Source: JACCYQ01 sp036675565 (GTDB lineage Bacteria; Bacteroidota; Bacteroidia; Chitinophagales; Chitinophagaceae). Taken from it: a stretch of 38,929 bases of DNA. Under the pieces are notes generated by a model. That model saw nothing but the letters and a program-made list of their open reading frames with translations, was not told where the DNA came from and did no database searches. Where the stretch lies: NCBI GenBank assembly GCA_036675565.1, contig JAKFER010000126.1:1-38929 (forward strand). Direction: 5' to 3'. Shown here piece by piece: positions 1 to 8,955 of this stretch (the stretch's first letter is position 1; each line of letters starts with the position of its first letter). The translations under genes were made by a program, and so were the position numbers.

Positions 1-2
1 TA

Positions 3-515
3 TTTGCAGGCAAATTGGAGACAAAAAAAGATCCGCTTATATTACTTGAAGCGTTTAGGCTTGCGGATTTACCTGAATCACACCTTGTTTTTGTTGGTAA
101 TGGGGAGTTGGAAAATGCACTTAAGGAAAGTGCTGTGAATTTCTCTAACATACATTTCCTGCCTTTTCAAAATCAATCGAAGATGCCCATTGTTTACAGA
201 GTAGGGGATGTGTATGTTTTACCATCTTCGGGTCCGGGTGAAACCTGGGGTTTGGCTATTAATGAAGCAATGGCCTGTGAACGTGTTGTAATTGCAAGTG
301 ACAAATGCGGTGGAGCAAAAGACCTGGTTGTTGAAGAAAAAGGAGGTTATATTTTTAAAGCCAGTTCAATTAATTCCCTTTCAGATGCATTAAAAAAATG
401 TATGTCAAAAAAACTGGAGTTCAGTGTCATGGGAAATTTTAATAGTGAAAAAGTGCAGCAATTTAATTTTCAAAAGATTGTTGAGTCGATTAGCCGGCAA
501 TTACAAACGTTGTAA
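3..515 (+). CDS. Glycosyltransferase family 4, C-terminal part (5' truncated by window edge)
   Basis: C-terminal, nucleotide-sugar-binding half of a GT-B fold retaining glycosyltransferase (GT4, Glycos_transf_1). The frame is open to the left edge and reads FAGKLETKKDPLILLEAF, the usual 'vG+l...K.p..ll+Af' start of the second Rossmann domain, so the true start lies outside the window; the TTG at 15 is internal. The donor-binding signature is GETWGLAINEAMA at about residues 77-89 counted from that TTG, with both glutamates of the E-x7-E motif present. It probably adds one sugar to a lipid-linked repeat unit on the cytoplasmic face. It is followed 20 bp later by a Wzy-like gene in the same polysaccharide operon. 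The acceptor and donor sugars cannot be told from the sequence. Confidence 0.9.
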   Translation, partial: FAGKLETKKDPLILLEAFRLADLPESHLVFVGNGELENALKESAVNFSNIHFLPFQNQSKMPIVYRVGDVYVLPSSGPGETWGLAINEAMACERVVIASDKCGGAKDLVVEEKGGYIFKASSINSLSDALKKCMSKKLEFSVMGNFNSEKVQQFNFQKIVESISRQLQTL

Positions 516-535
516 AAAGAACTAGGTATTAAATT

Positions 536-1924
536 ATGGAAGATGTAAAGACTTTAAATACAAATAACCCTGGTAAGCCAGTTATCGCTATACTGATTCC
601 AGTTACAATTGTATCTTTTGTCTTATTTGATACCAACATTTATTATACTACAGCTACAGCCATATTTTTTCACCAGTTCATCAGTTTCTATTTCAATCTG
701 AATGAAAAAATTCCTTTGCGGAACCTGGCTGGAATGATGTTCACTTTAAATTATTTATTTGGGCCAGCTTTAATGTTTCATTGGCTTAATCCATTTGTAG
801 AGGATAATTACAGCATGCGTGGTTCGCCAGAAGATTATTTTAATTATGCCATACCTGCCATGGTTTTATTCCTGGTCGGTCTCTACATTTTTGCAAAAAA
901 AGACGAAGAAGAAATTAATATTAACAGGATCAGGGCAATCCTGGATATATATCCCTGGATGCCTCTGCAGTTTATTATTGTAGGTGTGCTGGCCAGTTTT
1001 TCATTGCCTTACATTCCCTCTCAATTACAGTTTGTAGTCAGTAGTCTTGCTTACTTGAAATTTATAGGGATGTTTTTGTCATTATTAAGTACGCAGCGAA
1101 TTAATTTCTTTTACCTGGCTTTATCTTATGGCGTTTTGCTTTTACAATCTTTTTCTTCAAGCATGTTTAATGACTTGTTGAACATGTTGTTCTTCCTGGC
1201 CATTTACCTGTGCATTAAGTATAAACCCTCTGGTATTTTAAAAATAGGCGGTATTGTGGCGGGTCTTGTTTTTCTTTCTTTCATACAAAGCATTAAATTC
1301 CTTTTACGTGAACAAGAGTCTCACACTATTGAAAACCTTCAAAAAATTCCAGAGCTGGTACAAAAAGTACAAAGCAAAAAATTAAGCACTGATGAAAAAG
1401 TTGCAAATATTATTTTCCGCCTTTCACAAGGTTGGGTAACATCCAGCAGTATAGAATATAAAAAAAATAATGGCTTTGAATTCCAAAATGGTAATCATTC
1501 ACTAACAATTCTACGATTGGCATTAATGCCTCGGATCATTGATCCTGACCGTATGGTAGTTGGGGACGGAACATTTTTTAATCTTTATTCTGGCCACACG
1601 ATTCGGGAAGGGACATCTATTGCTCTTGGTATATTAACAGACGGCTTTATTGATTATGGACAAAATGGAATATTTATAGTGCTTATTTTCGGACTGATCA
1701 TTAATGGGTTTATTAAATTTTATCATTACCTGGATGATAAATATGCTCTTGCCAAAGTTTTCTTACCTGTATGTTTTTTTTACATAAGGCCAGATACAGA
1801 TACGTTCTCCAGTTTAGGGGCTGCTGTAAAAACCACTTTCGTCATTGCTATTGTCCTTTTCGTTACATATAAATTCTACCTCCAGGATAAAGTCAATATG
1901 AAGGAGCAGGAAGTTTATGAGTGA
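536..1924 (+). CDS. Multi-pass membrane protein, probable O-antigen/capsule polymerase (Wzy-like)
   Basis: 462 residues with about ten or more hydrophobic segments (for example near 18-50, 105-120, 145-200, 205-255, 370-395 and 430-450) and one longer charged loop at about 265-345. This pattern fits Wzy/EpsG-type polysaccharide polymerases or O-antigen ligases, which are very divergent in sequence. I see no invariant catalytic motif, so the call rests on topology and on its place between glycosyltransferase genes. It would join repeat units at the periplasmic face of the inner membrane. Its last 8 bases overlap the start of the next glycosyltransferase gene (ATG at 1917, stop at 1922-1924), which suggests translational coupling. 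A ligase is the main alternative. Confidence 0.65.
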   Translation: MEDVKTLNTNNPGKPVIAILIPVTIVSFVLFDTNIYYTTATAIFFHQFISFYFNLNEKIPLRNLAGMMFTLNYLFGPALMFHWLNPFVEDNYSMRGSPEDYFNYAIPAMVLFLVGLYIFAKKDEEEININRIRAILDIYPWMPLQFIIVGVLASFSLPYIPSQLQFVVSSLAYLKFIGMFLSLLSTQRINFFYLALSYGVLLLQSFSSSMFNDLLNMLFFLAIYLCIKYKPSGILKIGGIVAGLVFLSFIQSIKFLLREQESHTIENLQKIPELVQKVQSKKLSTDEKVANIIFRLSQGWVTSSSIEYKKNNGFEFQNGNHSLTILRLALMPRIIDPDRMVVGDGTFFNLYSGHTIREGTSIALGILTDGFIDYGQNGIFIVLIFGLIINGFIKFYHYLDDKYALAKVFLPVCFFYIRPDTDTFSSLGAAVKTTFVIAIVLFVTYKFYLQDKVNMKEQEVYE

Positions 1925-3068
1925 TCTCCCAAAAGTCCACGGAAAAAAGAAAATTCTTATCACGCATCCCTGGTTTTTGCCTGCGTATAAAGCAGGGGGT
2001 CCTATTCAATCATTGGCAAATCTTTGCAAAAATTTAAAAGATGAATATTCATTTTACATATTATGCAGTGATAAAGATCATATGGATGATCAGCCTTTAA
2101 CTGGCATTGTACAGGACGAATGGAATGATTTTGAAAACGGTACAGCACAGGTTTTTTATTTATCGGCTCCAAATAAAAAATTTACAACAATTAAAAAGCT
2201 GGTTAATACGATTCATCCGGATTTAATATTCATCAATGGATTGTATTCACCCTTATTTACTCTAGCTGCTTTATTTTCAAAAGCGAGTAAAAAAATTCTT
2301 TCAGTCAGGGGCATGTTACATCCAGGTGCATTAAGTCAAAAAAGCCTGAAGAAAAAAATTTACCTGGCTTTATTAAAATGGATTGTTAGCAGGAATAAAG
2401 TTGTATTTCACGCAACTGATTTGCGGGAAGAAAGTTATATCCATAAAATATTTGGAAAGAATGCAAAAGTTTGCATTGCTCAGAATTTCCCAACCACAGC
2501 ACAATCAGATCCACATTTAATTTCTGTAAATGGCGAGTTAAAGATTGTTAGCATTGCTTTGATAAGCCCCATGAAAAATCATACGCTTGTACTTGAAGGT
2601 TTAAAAGAAATTGCTACACCGGTTCAATATGATATTTATGGTCCAATTAAAGATGCTGCATATTGGGAAAAATGTATTCAATTAATAGATTTACTGCCCT
2701 CAAATATTAAAGTGAATTATAAAGGTAGCATTCAGCCATCCCAGGTTATTCATGAATTAAAGAATTATCATTACCTGGTTCAACCCAGTAAAAGCGAAAA
2801 TTTTGGACATTCTATTTATGAGGCTTTATCTTGCGGGTTGCCGGTTATTACCAGCCATTTTACGCCATGGAATCACTTGGAAACAAATAAAGCTGGTTGG
2901 AATGTGGATATCCATAACCCTGGTTCAATGAAAGAAGCATTGAATAAAGCTATTATGGTAAATAAAAATGAATATGCTGAATGGAGCCGGTCAGCAAAAT
3001 TATTTGCCAGTAATCAAATAAATCTGAAAGCAATAAGGAATCAGTATAATGAACTTTTCACTAATTAA
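1917..3068 (+). CDS. Glycosyltransferase family 4
   Basis: 383-residue GT-B glycosyltransferase. The N-terminal domain starts with KKILITHPWFLPAYKAGGPI, the acceptor-side loop common in GT4 enzymes ('GG...s+..La..L'). The C-terminal domain carries SKSENFGHSIYEALSCGLPVITS, including the E-x7-E donor phosphate-binding pair. No signal peptide is seen, so it acts in the cytoplasm on a lipid-linked oligosaccharide. The ATG lies inside the end of the upstream polymerase gene, and the carbamoyltransferase gene follows after 29 bp, so all three are probably co-transcribed. Family assignment is secure; donor and acceptor are unknown. Confidence 0.92.
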   Translation: MSDLPKVHGKKKILITHPWFLPAYKAGGPIQSLANLCKNLKDEYSFYILCSDKDHMDDQPLTGIVQDEWNDFENGTAQVFYLSAPNKKFTTIKKLVNTIHPDLIFINGLYSPLFTLAALFSKASKKILSVRGMLHPGALSQKSLKKKIYLALLKWIVSRNKVVFHATDLREESYIHKIFGKNAKVCIAQNFPTTAQSDPHLISVNGELKIVSIALISPMKNHTLVLEGLKEIATPVQYDIYGPIKDAAYWEKCIQLIDLLPSNIKVNYKGSIQPSQVIHELKNYHYLVQPSKSENFGHSIYEALSCGLPVITSHFTPWNHLETNKAGWNVDIHNPGSMKEALNKAIMVNKNEYAEWSRSAKLFASNQINLKAIRNQYNELFTN

Positions 3069-3097
3069 TAAATTAGTTAAATACCAGAATCTTACCA

Positions 3098-4825
3098 ATG
3101 ATTATTTTAGGAATTAATGCGTACCATGCAGACTCTAGTGCTGCCATTCTAGTAGACGGAAAACTTTTAGCTGCAACAGAAGAGGAGCGATTTACCCGGG
3201 TAAAACATTGGGCAGGTTTTCCTGCGCAATCTATATTGTTTTGTCTGAAAGAGGCCGGCATTACTTTGCATGAAGTTGATCATATTGCCATTGGGCGTGA
3301 TCCCAAAGCAAAATTGTTGAAGAAGATAATGTATCTTTTAAAAAACCCGATGGGTGGGTTGGACACAGTCATGAATCGATTACAAAATTCCAGGAAGGTT
3401 TCATCTCTCGAAAAGGAATTTGCAAACATTACCGGTATTGATGAAAAAATGATCAAGCCAAAAATTCACCAGGTTGAACATCACAGAAGCCACCTTGCAT
3501 CTGCATTCTTCGCGAGCCCTTTCGAAGAAGCAGCTTTGTTATCCATCGATGGATCAGGTGATTTTACAACCACTATGATAGGCATCGGGCAAAACAATAA
3601 TTTTAATGTTTTGGATTCTGTAGATTTTCCTGTATCTGTCGGGAGCTTTTATACGGCTTTCACTCAATTCCTTGGTTTCCCTCATTATGGTGATGAATAT
3701 AAAGTGATGGGTCTTGCTCCTTTAGGAGAACCGAAGTATGTTGATAAATTGAGGGATGTAATTCAGTTTACGGAGAATGGATTATTTAATTGGAATCATA
3801 AATATTTTAAATCAGCAAAGGATATTGTAGTAACATATGGTGATGATCACATTCCATTTGTAGGAACATTGTATACACCATACCTCGAAGAAAAATTTGG
3901 AAAAGCAAGAGAGAAGGGCGCTGAACTGACACAGTACCATAAAGATATTGCTGCATCAGTACAACGTTTTACAGAAGAATTGATTTTTCATATTGTAAAT
4001 CATTTACAAAAACGTACCGGGTTAAAAAATCTTTGTATAGCAGGAGGTGTGGCTCAGAATTCTGTTGCCAATGGAAAAATCTTAAAGAACAGCAAGTTTG
4101 AAAATTTGTACATTCCATCAGCTGGCCATGATGCTGGTATATCTATGGGCGCTGCTTATTATGTATACAACCAGGTATTGAAACAGCCAAGGGCCAAAGC
4201 AATTTATAGCGCATATACCGGGAGTATTTTTAATAATGAAGAAATTGAAATTTATCTAAAGTCAAGAAACATTACCTATACCCGTTATGAAGACAATGAG
4301 TTGTATGATAGGGTGACTAATTGCCTGATAGATAGTGGAGTGGTGGGATGGTTCCAGGGTCGGGCGGAATTTGGACCGAGAGCCTTGGGTGGGAGATCAA
4401 TTCTTGCTGACCCAAGGAGAAATGATGCTAAAGACCTGTTGAATGCAAAAATCAAAAGAAGGGAAAGTTTCAGGCCTTTTGCACCTTCTATTTTAAGAGA
4501 GTATGTAGATGAATATTTTGAATTGAACGATAATGTTCCTTTTATGGAAAAGGTTTTTCCTATAAAGAAAGAAAAACAGGGCAGCATTCCCGCTGTTACT
4601 CATGTTGATGGAACGGGTCGCTTGCAATCTGTAGACATTGATGTTTCACCCCGGTATTACCATTTAATTGAGGAATTCAGGAAAAAGACCGGGGTACCTA
4701 TTTTATTAAATACATCTTTTAATGAAAACGAACCTATCGTGAACACACCGGGTGAAGCGCTGGATTGTTTTTTGCGGACTCAAATGGATATGCTTGTTTT
4801 GGAAAATTGCGTAGTGCAACGTTAA
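3098..4825 (+). CDS. O-carbamoyltransferase, NodU/CmcH family
   Basis: 575 residues, normal length for the NodU/CmcH/TobZ family, which moves a carbamoyl group from carbamoyl phosphate (through carbamoyl-AMP) to a sugar hydroxyl. The N-terminal Kae1-like domain begins MIILGINAYHADSSAAIL, followed by the family's EEERFTRVKH. The metal-binding histidine cluster HHRSH is at 128-132 and the ATP-phosphate loop DGSGD at 151-155, with IAGGVAQNSVANGKI further on. The C-terminal domain (about 400-575) has GRAEFGPRALGGRSILADPR and ESFRPFAPSI. It lies within a polysaccharide operon between two GT4 genes, so the likely acceptor is a sugar of the repeat unit (inference). The family is well supported; the acceptor is not known. 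Confidence 0.95.
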   Translation: MIILGINAYHADSSAAILVDGKLLAATEEERFTRVKHWAGFPAQSILFCLKEAGITLHEVDHIAIGRDPKAKLLKKIMYLLKNPMGGLDTVMNRLQNSRKVSSLEKEFANITGIDEKMIKPKIHQVEHHRSHLASAFFASPFEEAALLSIDGSGDFTTTMIGIGQNNNFNVLDSVDFPVSVGSFYTAFTQFLGFPHYGDEYKVMGLAPLGEPKYVDKLRDVIQFTENGLFNWNHKYFKSAKDIVVTYGDDHIPFVGTLYTPYLEEKFGKAREKGAELTQYHKDIAASVQRFTEELIFHIVNHLQKRTGLKNLCIAGGVAQNSVANGKILKNSKFENLYIPSAGHDAGISMGAAYYVYNQVLKQPRAKAIYSAYTGSIFNNEEIEIYLKSRNITYTRYEDNELYDRVTNCLIDSGVVGWFQGRAEFGPRALGGRSILADPRRNDAKDLLNAKIKRRESFRPFAPSILREYVDEYFELNDNVPFMEKVFPIKKEKQGSIPAVTHVDGTGRLQSVDIDVSPRYYHLIEEFRKKTGVPILLNTSFNENEPIVNTPGEALDCFLRTQMDMLVLENCVVQR

Positions 4826-4842
4826 TAATATTTCTTAAACTG

Positions 4843-6039
4843 GTGGCTTTGCATTTAATCAATAACAAGAAAATAATTTTTATAAACCAGGTTACAGGCT
4901 ACCTTTTCATTGATATTGTAAATTCATTTGCCAGCGAAAACGATTGCACATTATACACAGGCAGTATTGAAAGCGCAAATTTGCCTCTCCATAATAATGT
5001 GAGGGTGAAAAAAATGGTAAAGTATAATCGCAATGTTGCTGTAAAAAGGATCTTTACCTGGGTTGCCTTTGCATTTCAATCTTTTATTAAATTACTGTTT
5101 CAGCCAAAAAGTGCTGAGTTATTTATTGTATCCAATCCTCCCTTTGCGCCTTTGTTGGGATATATATTTCATCTTTTACGAGGTTCAAAATATCACCTGC
5201 TTATTTATGATGTTTATCCTGATGTGTTGGTGAATTTTGGCATGGTGAAAAAAAACAGTATTATAAACAGGATTTGGAGCATTTTGAATAAAGAATTATT
5301 TAAAAAAGCCGAAACAGTTTTTACATTAAGTGAAAACATGGCTACGTTGATTAAAAACTATGCCCCTGTTAGGGTTGATGTAATTCCAAATTGGGCGCAC
5401 ACCAGTTTTATTCAACCCATACCTAAGGAAAAAAATTCATTTGCTATAAAATACAAACAGGTTCAAAAAATTTCTGTAATGTATTCAGGTAACATGGGAT
5501 CCACTCATGCTGTAGAAAAAATTGCAGACCTGGCATTTGCATTCAAAAATGATGAAAGTTTTGGATTTATGGTAATTGGCGACGGAAGTAAAAAGGCATT
5601 GATAGAAGAAAAGAAAAGTGAATTGGGACTTCACAATTTAATTATGCTGCCATATCAATCGCCAACAGTACTACCATATTCTTTGGCTTGTGCAGATTTA
5701 GGGATTGTAACTTTAAGTTCGGGCGCTGAAGATCTTTCTGTACCAAGTAAAACTTATAATTTATTGGCGGCTGGTGTGGCTATATTAGTTATTGCCTCGC
5801 CTCAATCTGAACTCGCGAATCTGGTTTCCAAATATCAATGTGGTGTACATTTCCAGGAATATGAAACAGATAAAATGATAGATTTTTTAAAGGAAATAAA
5901 AAGAAACCCTATTGCACTTTTGAAAATGAAGGAAAACGCCAGGAAAGCTTCATTCCAATTTACACCAGCCAATGCCAATTTATATAAGCGAAGATTAAAA
6001 GAGGAACATGTACCGGAACTGGTTAAAACCCTTCATTGA
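4843..6039 (+). CDS. Glycosyltransferase family 4 (WbuB-like), non-ATG start
   Basis: GT-B glycosyltransferase of about 398 residues. The N-terminal domain starts KKIIFINQVTGYLFIDIVNSF. The second domain holds VMYSGNMGSTHAVEKIADLA and a variant donor motif, SSGAEDLSVPSKTYNLLAAGVAIL, where Lys-Thr-Tyr-Asn replaces the usual second-glutamate context, as in WbuB-type enzymes. No in-frame ATG exists before the conserved N terminus: the first is at 5014, which would delete the first beta strand. I therefore chose GTG 4843; TTG 4849 is equally possible. A TTG at 4765 would overlap the carbamoyltransferase by 61 bases and add unrelated sequence. Its 3' end overlaps the next gene by 32 bases. Cytoplasmic; sugar specificity unknown. 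Confidence 0.85.
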   Translation: MALHLINNKKIIFINQVTGYLFIDIVNSFASENDCTLYTGSIESANLPLHNNVRVKKMVKYNRNVAVKRIFTWVAFAFQSFIKLLFQPKSAELFIVSNPPFAPLLGYIFHLLRGSKYHLLIYDVYPDVLVNFGMVKKNSIINRIWSILNKELFKKAETVFTLSENMATLIKNYAPVRVDVIPNWAHTSFIQPIPKEKNSFAIKYKQVQKISVMYSGNMGSTHAVEKIADLAFAFKNDESFGFMVIGDGSKKALIEEKKSELGLHNLIMLPYQSPTVLPYSLACADLGIVTLSSGAEDLSVPSKTYNLLAAGVAILVIASPQSELANLVSKYQCGVHFQEYETDKMIDFLKEIKRNPIALLKMKENARKASFQFTPANANLYKRRLKEEHVPELVKTLH

Positions 6040-6616
6040 TTTCATAGTTGCGTTGCTGGCGTTAATAATTCTTTCTCCTGTTTTTTTAATAGCAACATTA
6101 TTACTTGCTGTTGCAAATAAAGGAAGGCCTTTTTTTATACAAGAACGACCCGGTAAGAATGAACGCATCTTTCGTATTCTGAAATTCAAAACAATGAATG
6201 ATGATAGAGATGCCGATGGTAAATTATTATCCGATGAGCAAAGACTGACGGTAATAGGTAAAATTGTTAGAAAGACATCGATTGATGAAATACCTCAGTT
6301 AATCAATGTATTAAAGGGTGATATGAGCCTTATTGGTCCAAGACCATTACTTGTTCAATATTTGCCATTATATAATGCATTTCAAAAAAGAAGACATGAA
6401 GTAAAACCGGGTATAACGGGTTGGGCACAAGTAAATGGTAGAAATGCTATCCGTTGGGAAGAAAAATTTAAGTATGATGTTTATTATGTAGATCATTTAA
6501 ATCTATCATTGGATATTAAGATCATCATTAAAACAATTGGTAATGTTTTTACTTCATCGGGTATCAATCAGCAAGGCGAAGCTACTGTTGAATATTTTAA
6601 AGGGAATAACCTATGA
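6008..6616 (+). CDS. Polyprenyl-phosphate sugar-1-phosphate transferase (PglC-like monotopic PGT)
   Basis: 202 residues, the small monotopic phosphoglycosyl transferase class (Bac_transf, PF02397), which moves a sugar-1-phosphate from a UDP-sugar to undecaprenyl phosphate and so starts glycan assembly. A hydrophobic N-terminal segment (10-34) holds the Ser23-Pro24 break that makes the helix re-entrant. The catalytic Asp93-Glu94 pair is in KTSIDEIPQL, followed by PRPLL (111-115) and PGITGWAQVNGRN. The family's large N-terminal membrane domain (WbaP type) is absent, so it resembles PglC, which uses diNAc-bacillosamine. Nearby PglF-like and PglE-like genes agree with a UDP-trideoxy amino sugar as donor. 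It starts inside the preceding glycosyltransferase gene, and its stop overlaps the next ATG (ATGA). Confidence 0.93.
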   Translation: MYRNWLKPFIDFIVALLALIILSPVFLIATLLLAVANKGRPFFIQERPGKNERIFRILKFKTMNDDRDADGKLLSDEQRLTVIGKIVRKTSIDEIPQLINVLKGDMSLIGPRPLLVQYLPLYNAFQKRRHEVKPGITGWAQVNGRNAIRWEEKFKYDVYYVDHLNLSLDIKIIIKTIGNVFTSSGINQQGEATVEYFKGNNL

Positions 6617-6957
6617 ATGAAATAATCCAAAAAATTCTATTTAATCTCGAACGAAGTGCGACTGCATATGAGCTATATAAATCAGGTAATAAATATTACC
6701 AGGCACTGCGCATTTATAAAGCCAATCAAACAATTTATGCGTTGCTGGTATCGAATACGCATTTATGGCAGGATATTAATGAAATCATGATCACATATCT
6801 ATTTCATCTTGAAGATTGGTTTGAACAATTTGATGAAGAAGTACGAACAAAAAAACCTACTCTCAACAGCCATTTTGTCTTTATGCGATTTGAAGATTCA
6901 CCAGCTTACCCTGCTGGTATTAGGGAAACAATAAAAAGCTTACACCCAGGTTTATGA
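6613..6957 (+). CDS. Unrecognised 114-residue protein coupled to the sugar-modification genes
   Basis: I do not recognise a family. The protein is helix-prone, without a signal peptide or membrane segment, rich in aromatic and acidic residues (HLEDWFEQFDEEV near 70-82), and ends with a stretch containing FEDSPAYPAGIRETI. Its ATG overlaps the PGT stop and its TGA overlaps the formyltransferase ATG, both as ATGA. Coding is therefore strongly supported by coupling on both sides as well as by the open frame. By position it could be an accessory subunit or regulator of the initiating transferase or of the formyltransferase, but nothing in the sequence shows which. Confidence 0.8.
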   Translation: MNEIIQKILFNLERSATAYELYKSGNKYYQALRIYKANQTIYALLVSNTHLWQDINEIMITYLFHLEDWFEQFDEEVRTKKPTLNSHFVFMRFEDSPAYPAGIRETIKSLHPGL

Positions 6958-7703
6958 AATACATTTACGCCGGAGACCGGGATATCAGTGTGGAAGTTCT
7001 AAAATTTTTGACGGAGCAGGATTTTAAACCATCTGCATTACTAATATCAGAAAAATCAAAAGCTTCGCATGCTGATGAATTAATAAAATTATCAGGCTTG
7101 TCCCCGGATTATATTTTTGAGGGTAAATCATTTTCTCAGGGAGATAATATTGCAAAGCTGAAGTCAATAGGTGCAACTTATATTATTGGTATCCACTTCC
7201 CTTATATTATTCCGCAGGAAGTTTTAGATATTCCATCAATAGGATTTTTGAACCTTCATCCTGCTTACCTCCCTTATAACAAAGGTTGGCATACACCAAG
7301 TTGGGCCATCCTGGATGATACACCATATGGTGCCACATTGCATTTTATGTCAATGGAATTGGATTGCGGAGACATCATTCATCAAAAGCTTTTAAAAATA
7401 AACCCGGAGGATACAGCGCATACATTGTATCAACGGGTGAAAAGTTTAGAAGTGGAAGTTTTTAAAGAAGCTTTCCCTTTATTGTTAAATACACCTGCGA
7501 GGATAAAACAAAAAGGAGAGGGTACAATTCATTATAAAAAGGAATTATCAGCAATTCAAGAATTGCCAATAAATGATGAAATGAAAGTCAGTGATCTTTT
7601 GAAGCGACTTAAAGCTTTAACAACCAGTAAAACTTCAGAGGCCGCATATTTTATACATGAAGGGAGAAAATATTTTGTCCAGGTAACTGTTACGCCAGAA
7701 TAA
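6954..7703 (+). CDS. Sugar N-formyltransferase (formyl_trans_N family)
   Basis: 249 residues related to methionyl-tRNA formyltransferase, but with the size and gene context of sugar N-formyltransferases (VioF, QdtF, WbtJ, WbkC type). These transfer a formyl group from N10-formyl-tetrahydrofolate to an amino-deoxysugar nucleotide. The catalytic triad is visible as Asn100 and His102 in FLNLHPAYLPYNKG and Asp137 in MELDCGD, spaced as in E. coli Fmt (Asn106, His108, Asp144). The tRNA-binding C-terminal domain of Fmt is missing; instead there is a short tail of about 70 residues. It lies directly before a PglE-like aminotransferase gene, so the likely substrate is that enzyme's 4-amino sugar product (inference). 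It overlaps the upstream gene by ATGA. Confidence 0.88.
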   Translation: MKYIYAGDRDISVEVLKFLTEQDFKPSALLISEKSKASHADELIKLSGLSPDYIFEGKSFSQGDNIAKLKSIGATYIIGIHFPYIIPQEVLDIPSIGFLNLHPAYLPYNKGWHTPSWAILDDTPYGATLHFMSMELDCGDIIHQKLLKINPEDTAHTLYQRVKSLEVEVFKEAFPLLLNTPARIKQKGEGTIHYKKELSAIQELPINDEMKVSDLLKRLKALTTSKTSEAAYFIHEGRKYFVQVTVTPE

Positions 7704-7719
7704 TTAGTAATCCAAAAAA

Positions 7720-8844
7720 ATGAGCAATTCTAAAATATGGTTATCCTCGCCACATATGGGAGGTACTGAAATAAAGTATATACAACATGCATTTGATACA
7801 AACTGGATTGCACCCCTGGGGCCTAATGTCGATGGTTTTGAACATGACCTGGAAAAGTATTTGGGGCAGGGCGTTTCGGTAGCTGCATTAAGTTCCGGCA
7901 CAGCTGCTCTTCATCTTGCACTCATCATTTTAGGAATTAAGCCAGGAGATGAGGTAATTTGTCAGTCGATGACTTTTTCGGCTTCAGCCAATCCCATTGT
8001 ATACCTTGGAGCAACACCTGTTTTTGTAGATAGCGAACCGGCAACCTGGAATATGTCGCCGGTTTTTTTAAAGCAAGCTATTGAAGAAAGAATCAGTAAA
8101 GGAAATAAACCAAAGGCCATCATCGTGGTTCATTTGTATGGTATGCCTGCCTTTATTGATGAGATTGTGGAAATATCTCAACATTACCAAATTCCCATAA
8201 TTGAAGATGCTGCTGAAGCACTTGGATCAAATTTTAAAAATCGTCCATTAGGAACATTTGGCGACCTCGCCATTCTATCATTCAATGGGAATAAGATCAT
8301 TACTACTTCTGGTGGTGGAGCACTGGTTAGCCAAAATGAAGAGTGGATAAAACAAGCAAGGTTTTTATCCACGCAAGCCAGGGATCCAGCTCCTCATTAT
8401 CAACACTCCCAAATTGGATATAATTATCGCATAAGCAATGTACTGGCGGGTATTGGCCGTGGACAAATGGAAGTTCTGTCTCAAAGAATATCTCAACGCC
8501 GGTTTAATTTTGAGTATTATAAAAATGCATTAAGCTCTATTGAAGAAATAACATTTCTGGATGAACCTGGCAGTGATTTCTTTTCAAACCGTTGGCTGAC
8601 AACGCTTTTATTTAAATCATCCGATACCCGGTTAAAAACGTATGATACACTTAATCAATTAAATATTGAAAGTCGTCCATTGTGGAAGCCGATGCACCTG
8701 CAACCGGTCTTTGAAAAATATCCTTTCTACGGGCACAACATTTGTACTGATCTGTTTGAGAAGGGACTTTGTATACCATCAGGGTCTAACTTAAAAGAAG
8801 AAGATTTAAAGAAAGTTGTTGAGGGTATTTTTTCGGCCGTTTGA
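7720..8844 (+). CDS. PLP-dependent nucleotide-sugar aminotransferase (DegT/DnrJ/EryC1/StrS, PglE-like)
   Basis: 374 residues, standard length for sugar aminotransferases. Seen directly: SSGTAALHLAL (59-69) for phosphate binding, IIEDAAEALGS with the pyridine-nitrogen aspartate Asp163, and SFNGNKIITTSGGG with the Schiff-base lysine Lys192. The NGNKIITTSGGG form is typical of the PglE/PseC branch that aminates UDP-4-keto-6-deoxy-HexNAc, using glutamate as amino donor. With the downstream 4,6-dehydratase it should make a UDP-2-acetamido-4-amino-2,4,6-trideoxyhexose, which the preceding formyltransferase could modify. It starts 16 bp after the formyltransferase stop. Family is certain; the exact sugar stereochemistry is inference. 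Confidence 0.93.
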   Translation: MSNSKIWLSSPHMGGTEIKYIQHAFDTNWIAPLGPNVDGFEHDLEKYLGQGVSVAALSSGTAALHLALIILGIKPGDEVICQSMTFSASANPIVYLGATPVFVDSEPATWNMSPVFLKQAIEERISKGNKPKAIIVVHLYGMPAFIDEIVEISQHYQIPIIEDAAEALGSNFKNRPLGTFGDLAILSFNGNKIITTSGGGALVSQNEEWIKQARFLSTQARDPAPHYQHSQIGYNYRISNVLAGIGRGQMEVLSQRISQRRFNFEYYKNALSSIEEITFLDEPGSDFFSNRWLTTLLFKSSDTRLKTYDTLNQLNIESRPLWKPMHLQPVFEKYPFYGHNICTDLFEKGLCIPSGSNLKEEDLKKVVEGIFSAV

Positions 8845-8852
8845 TATTTTTG
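8819..8852 (+). promoter_or_regulatory. Candidate Bacteroidota-type promoter before the dehydratase gene
   Basis: TATTTTTG (8845-8852) matches the Bacteroidota -7 consensus TAnnTTTG exactly, and a TTG (8819-8821) lies 23 bp upstream, at the long end of normal spacing. It sits at the aminotransferase stop codon, 247 bp before the dehydratase ATG, and would give a long leader. Short AT-rich matches occur by chance, so this is weak. Confidence 0.3.
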
Positions 8853-8955
8853 AACAAAAAAATGTTTCCGGGTTTTGTTTTTAACTTTTTAAGAGTAACT
8901 TAGTCGAATAATTCAAACTCCTCAAAAACAATTGATAAGCATTGTTTTTTAAGTT

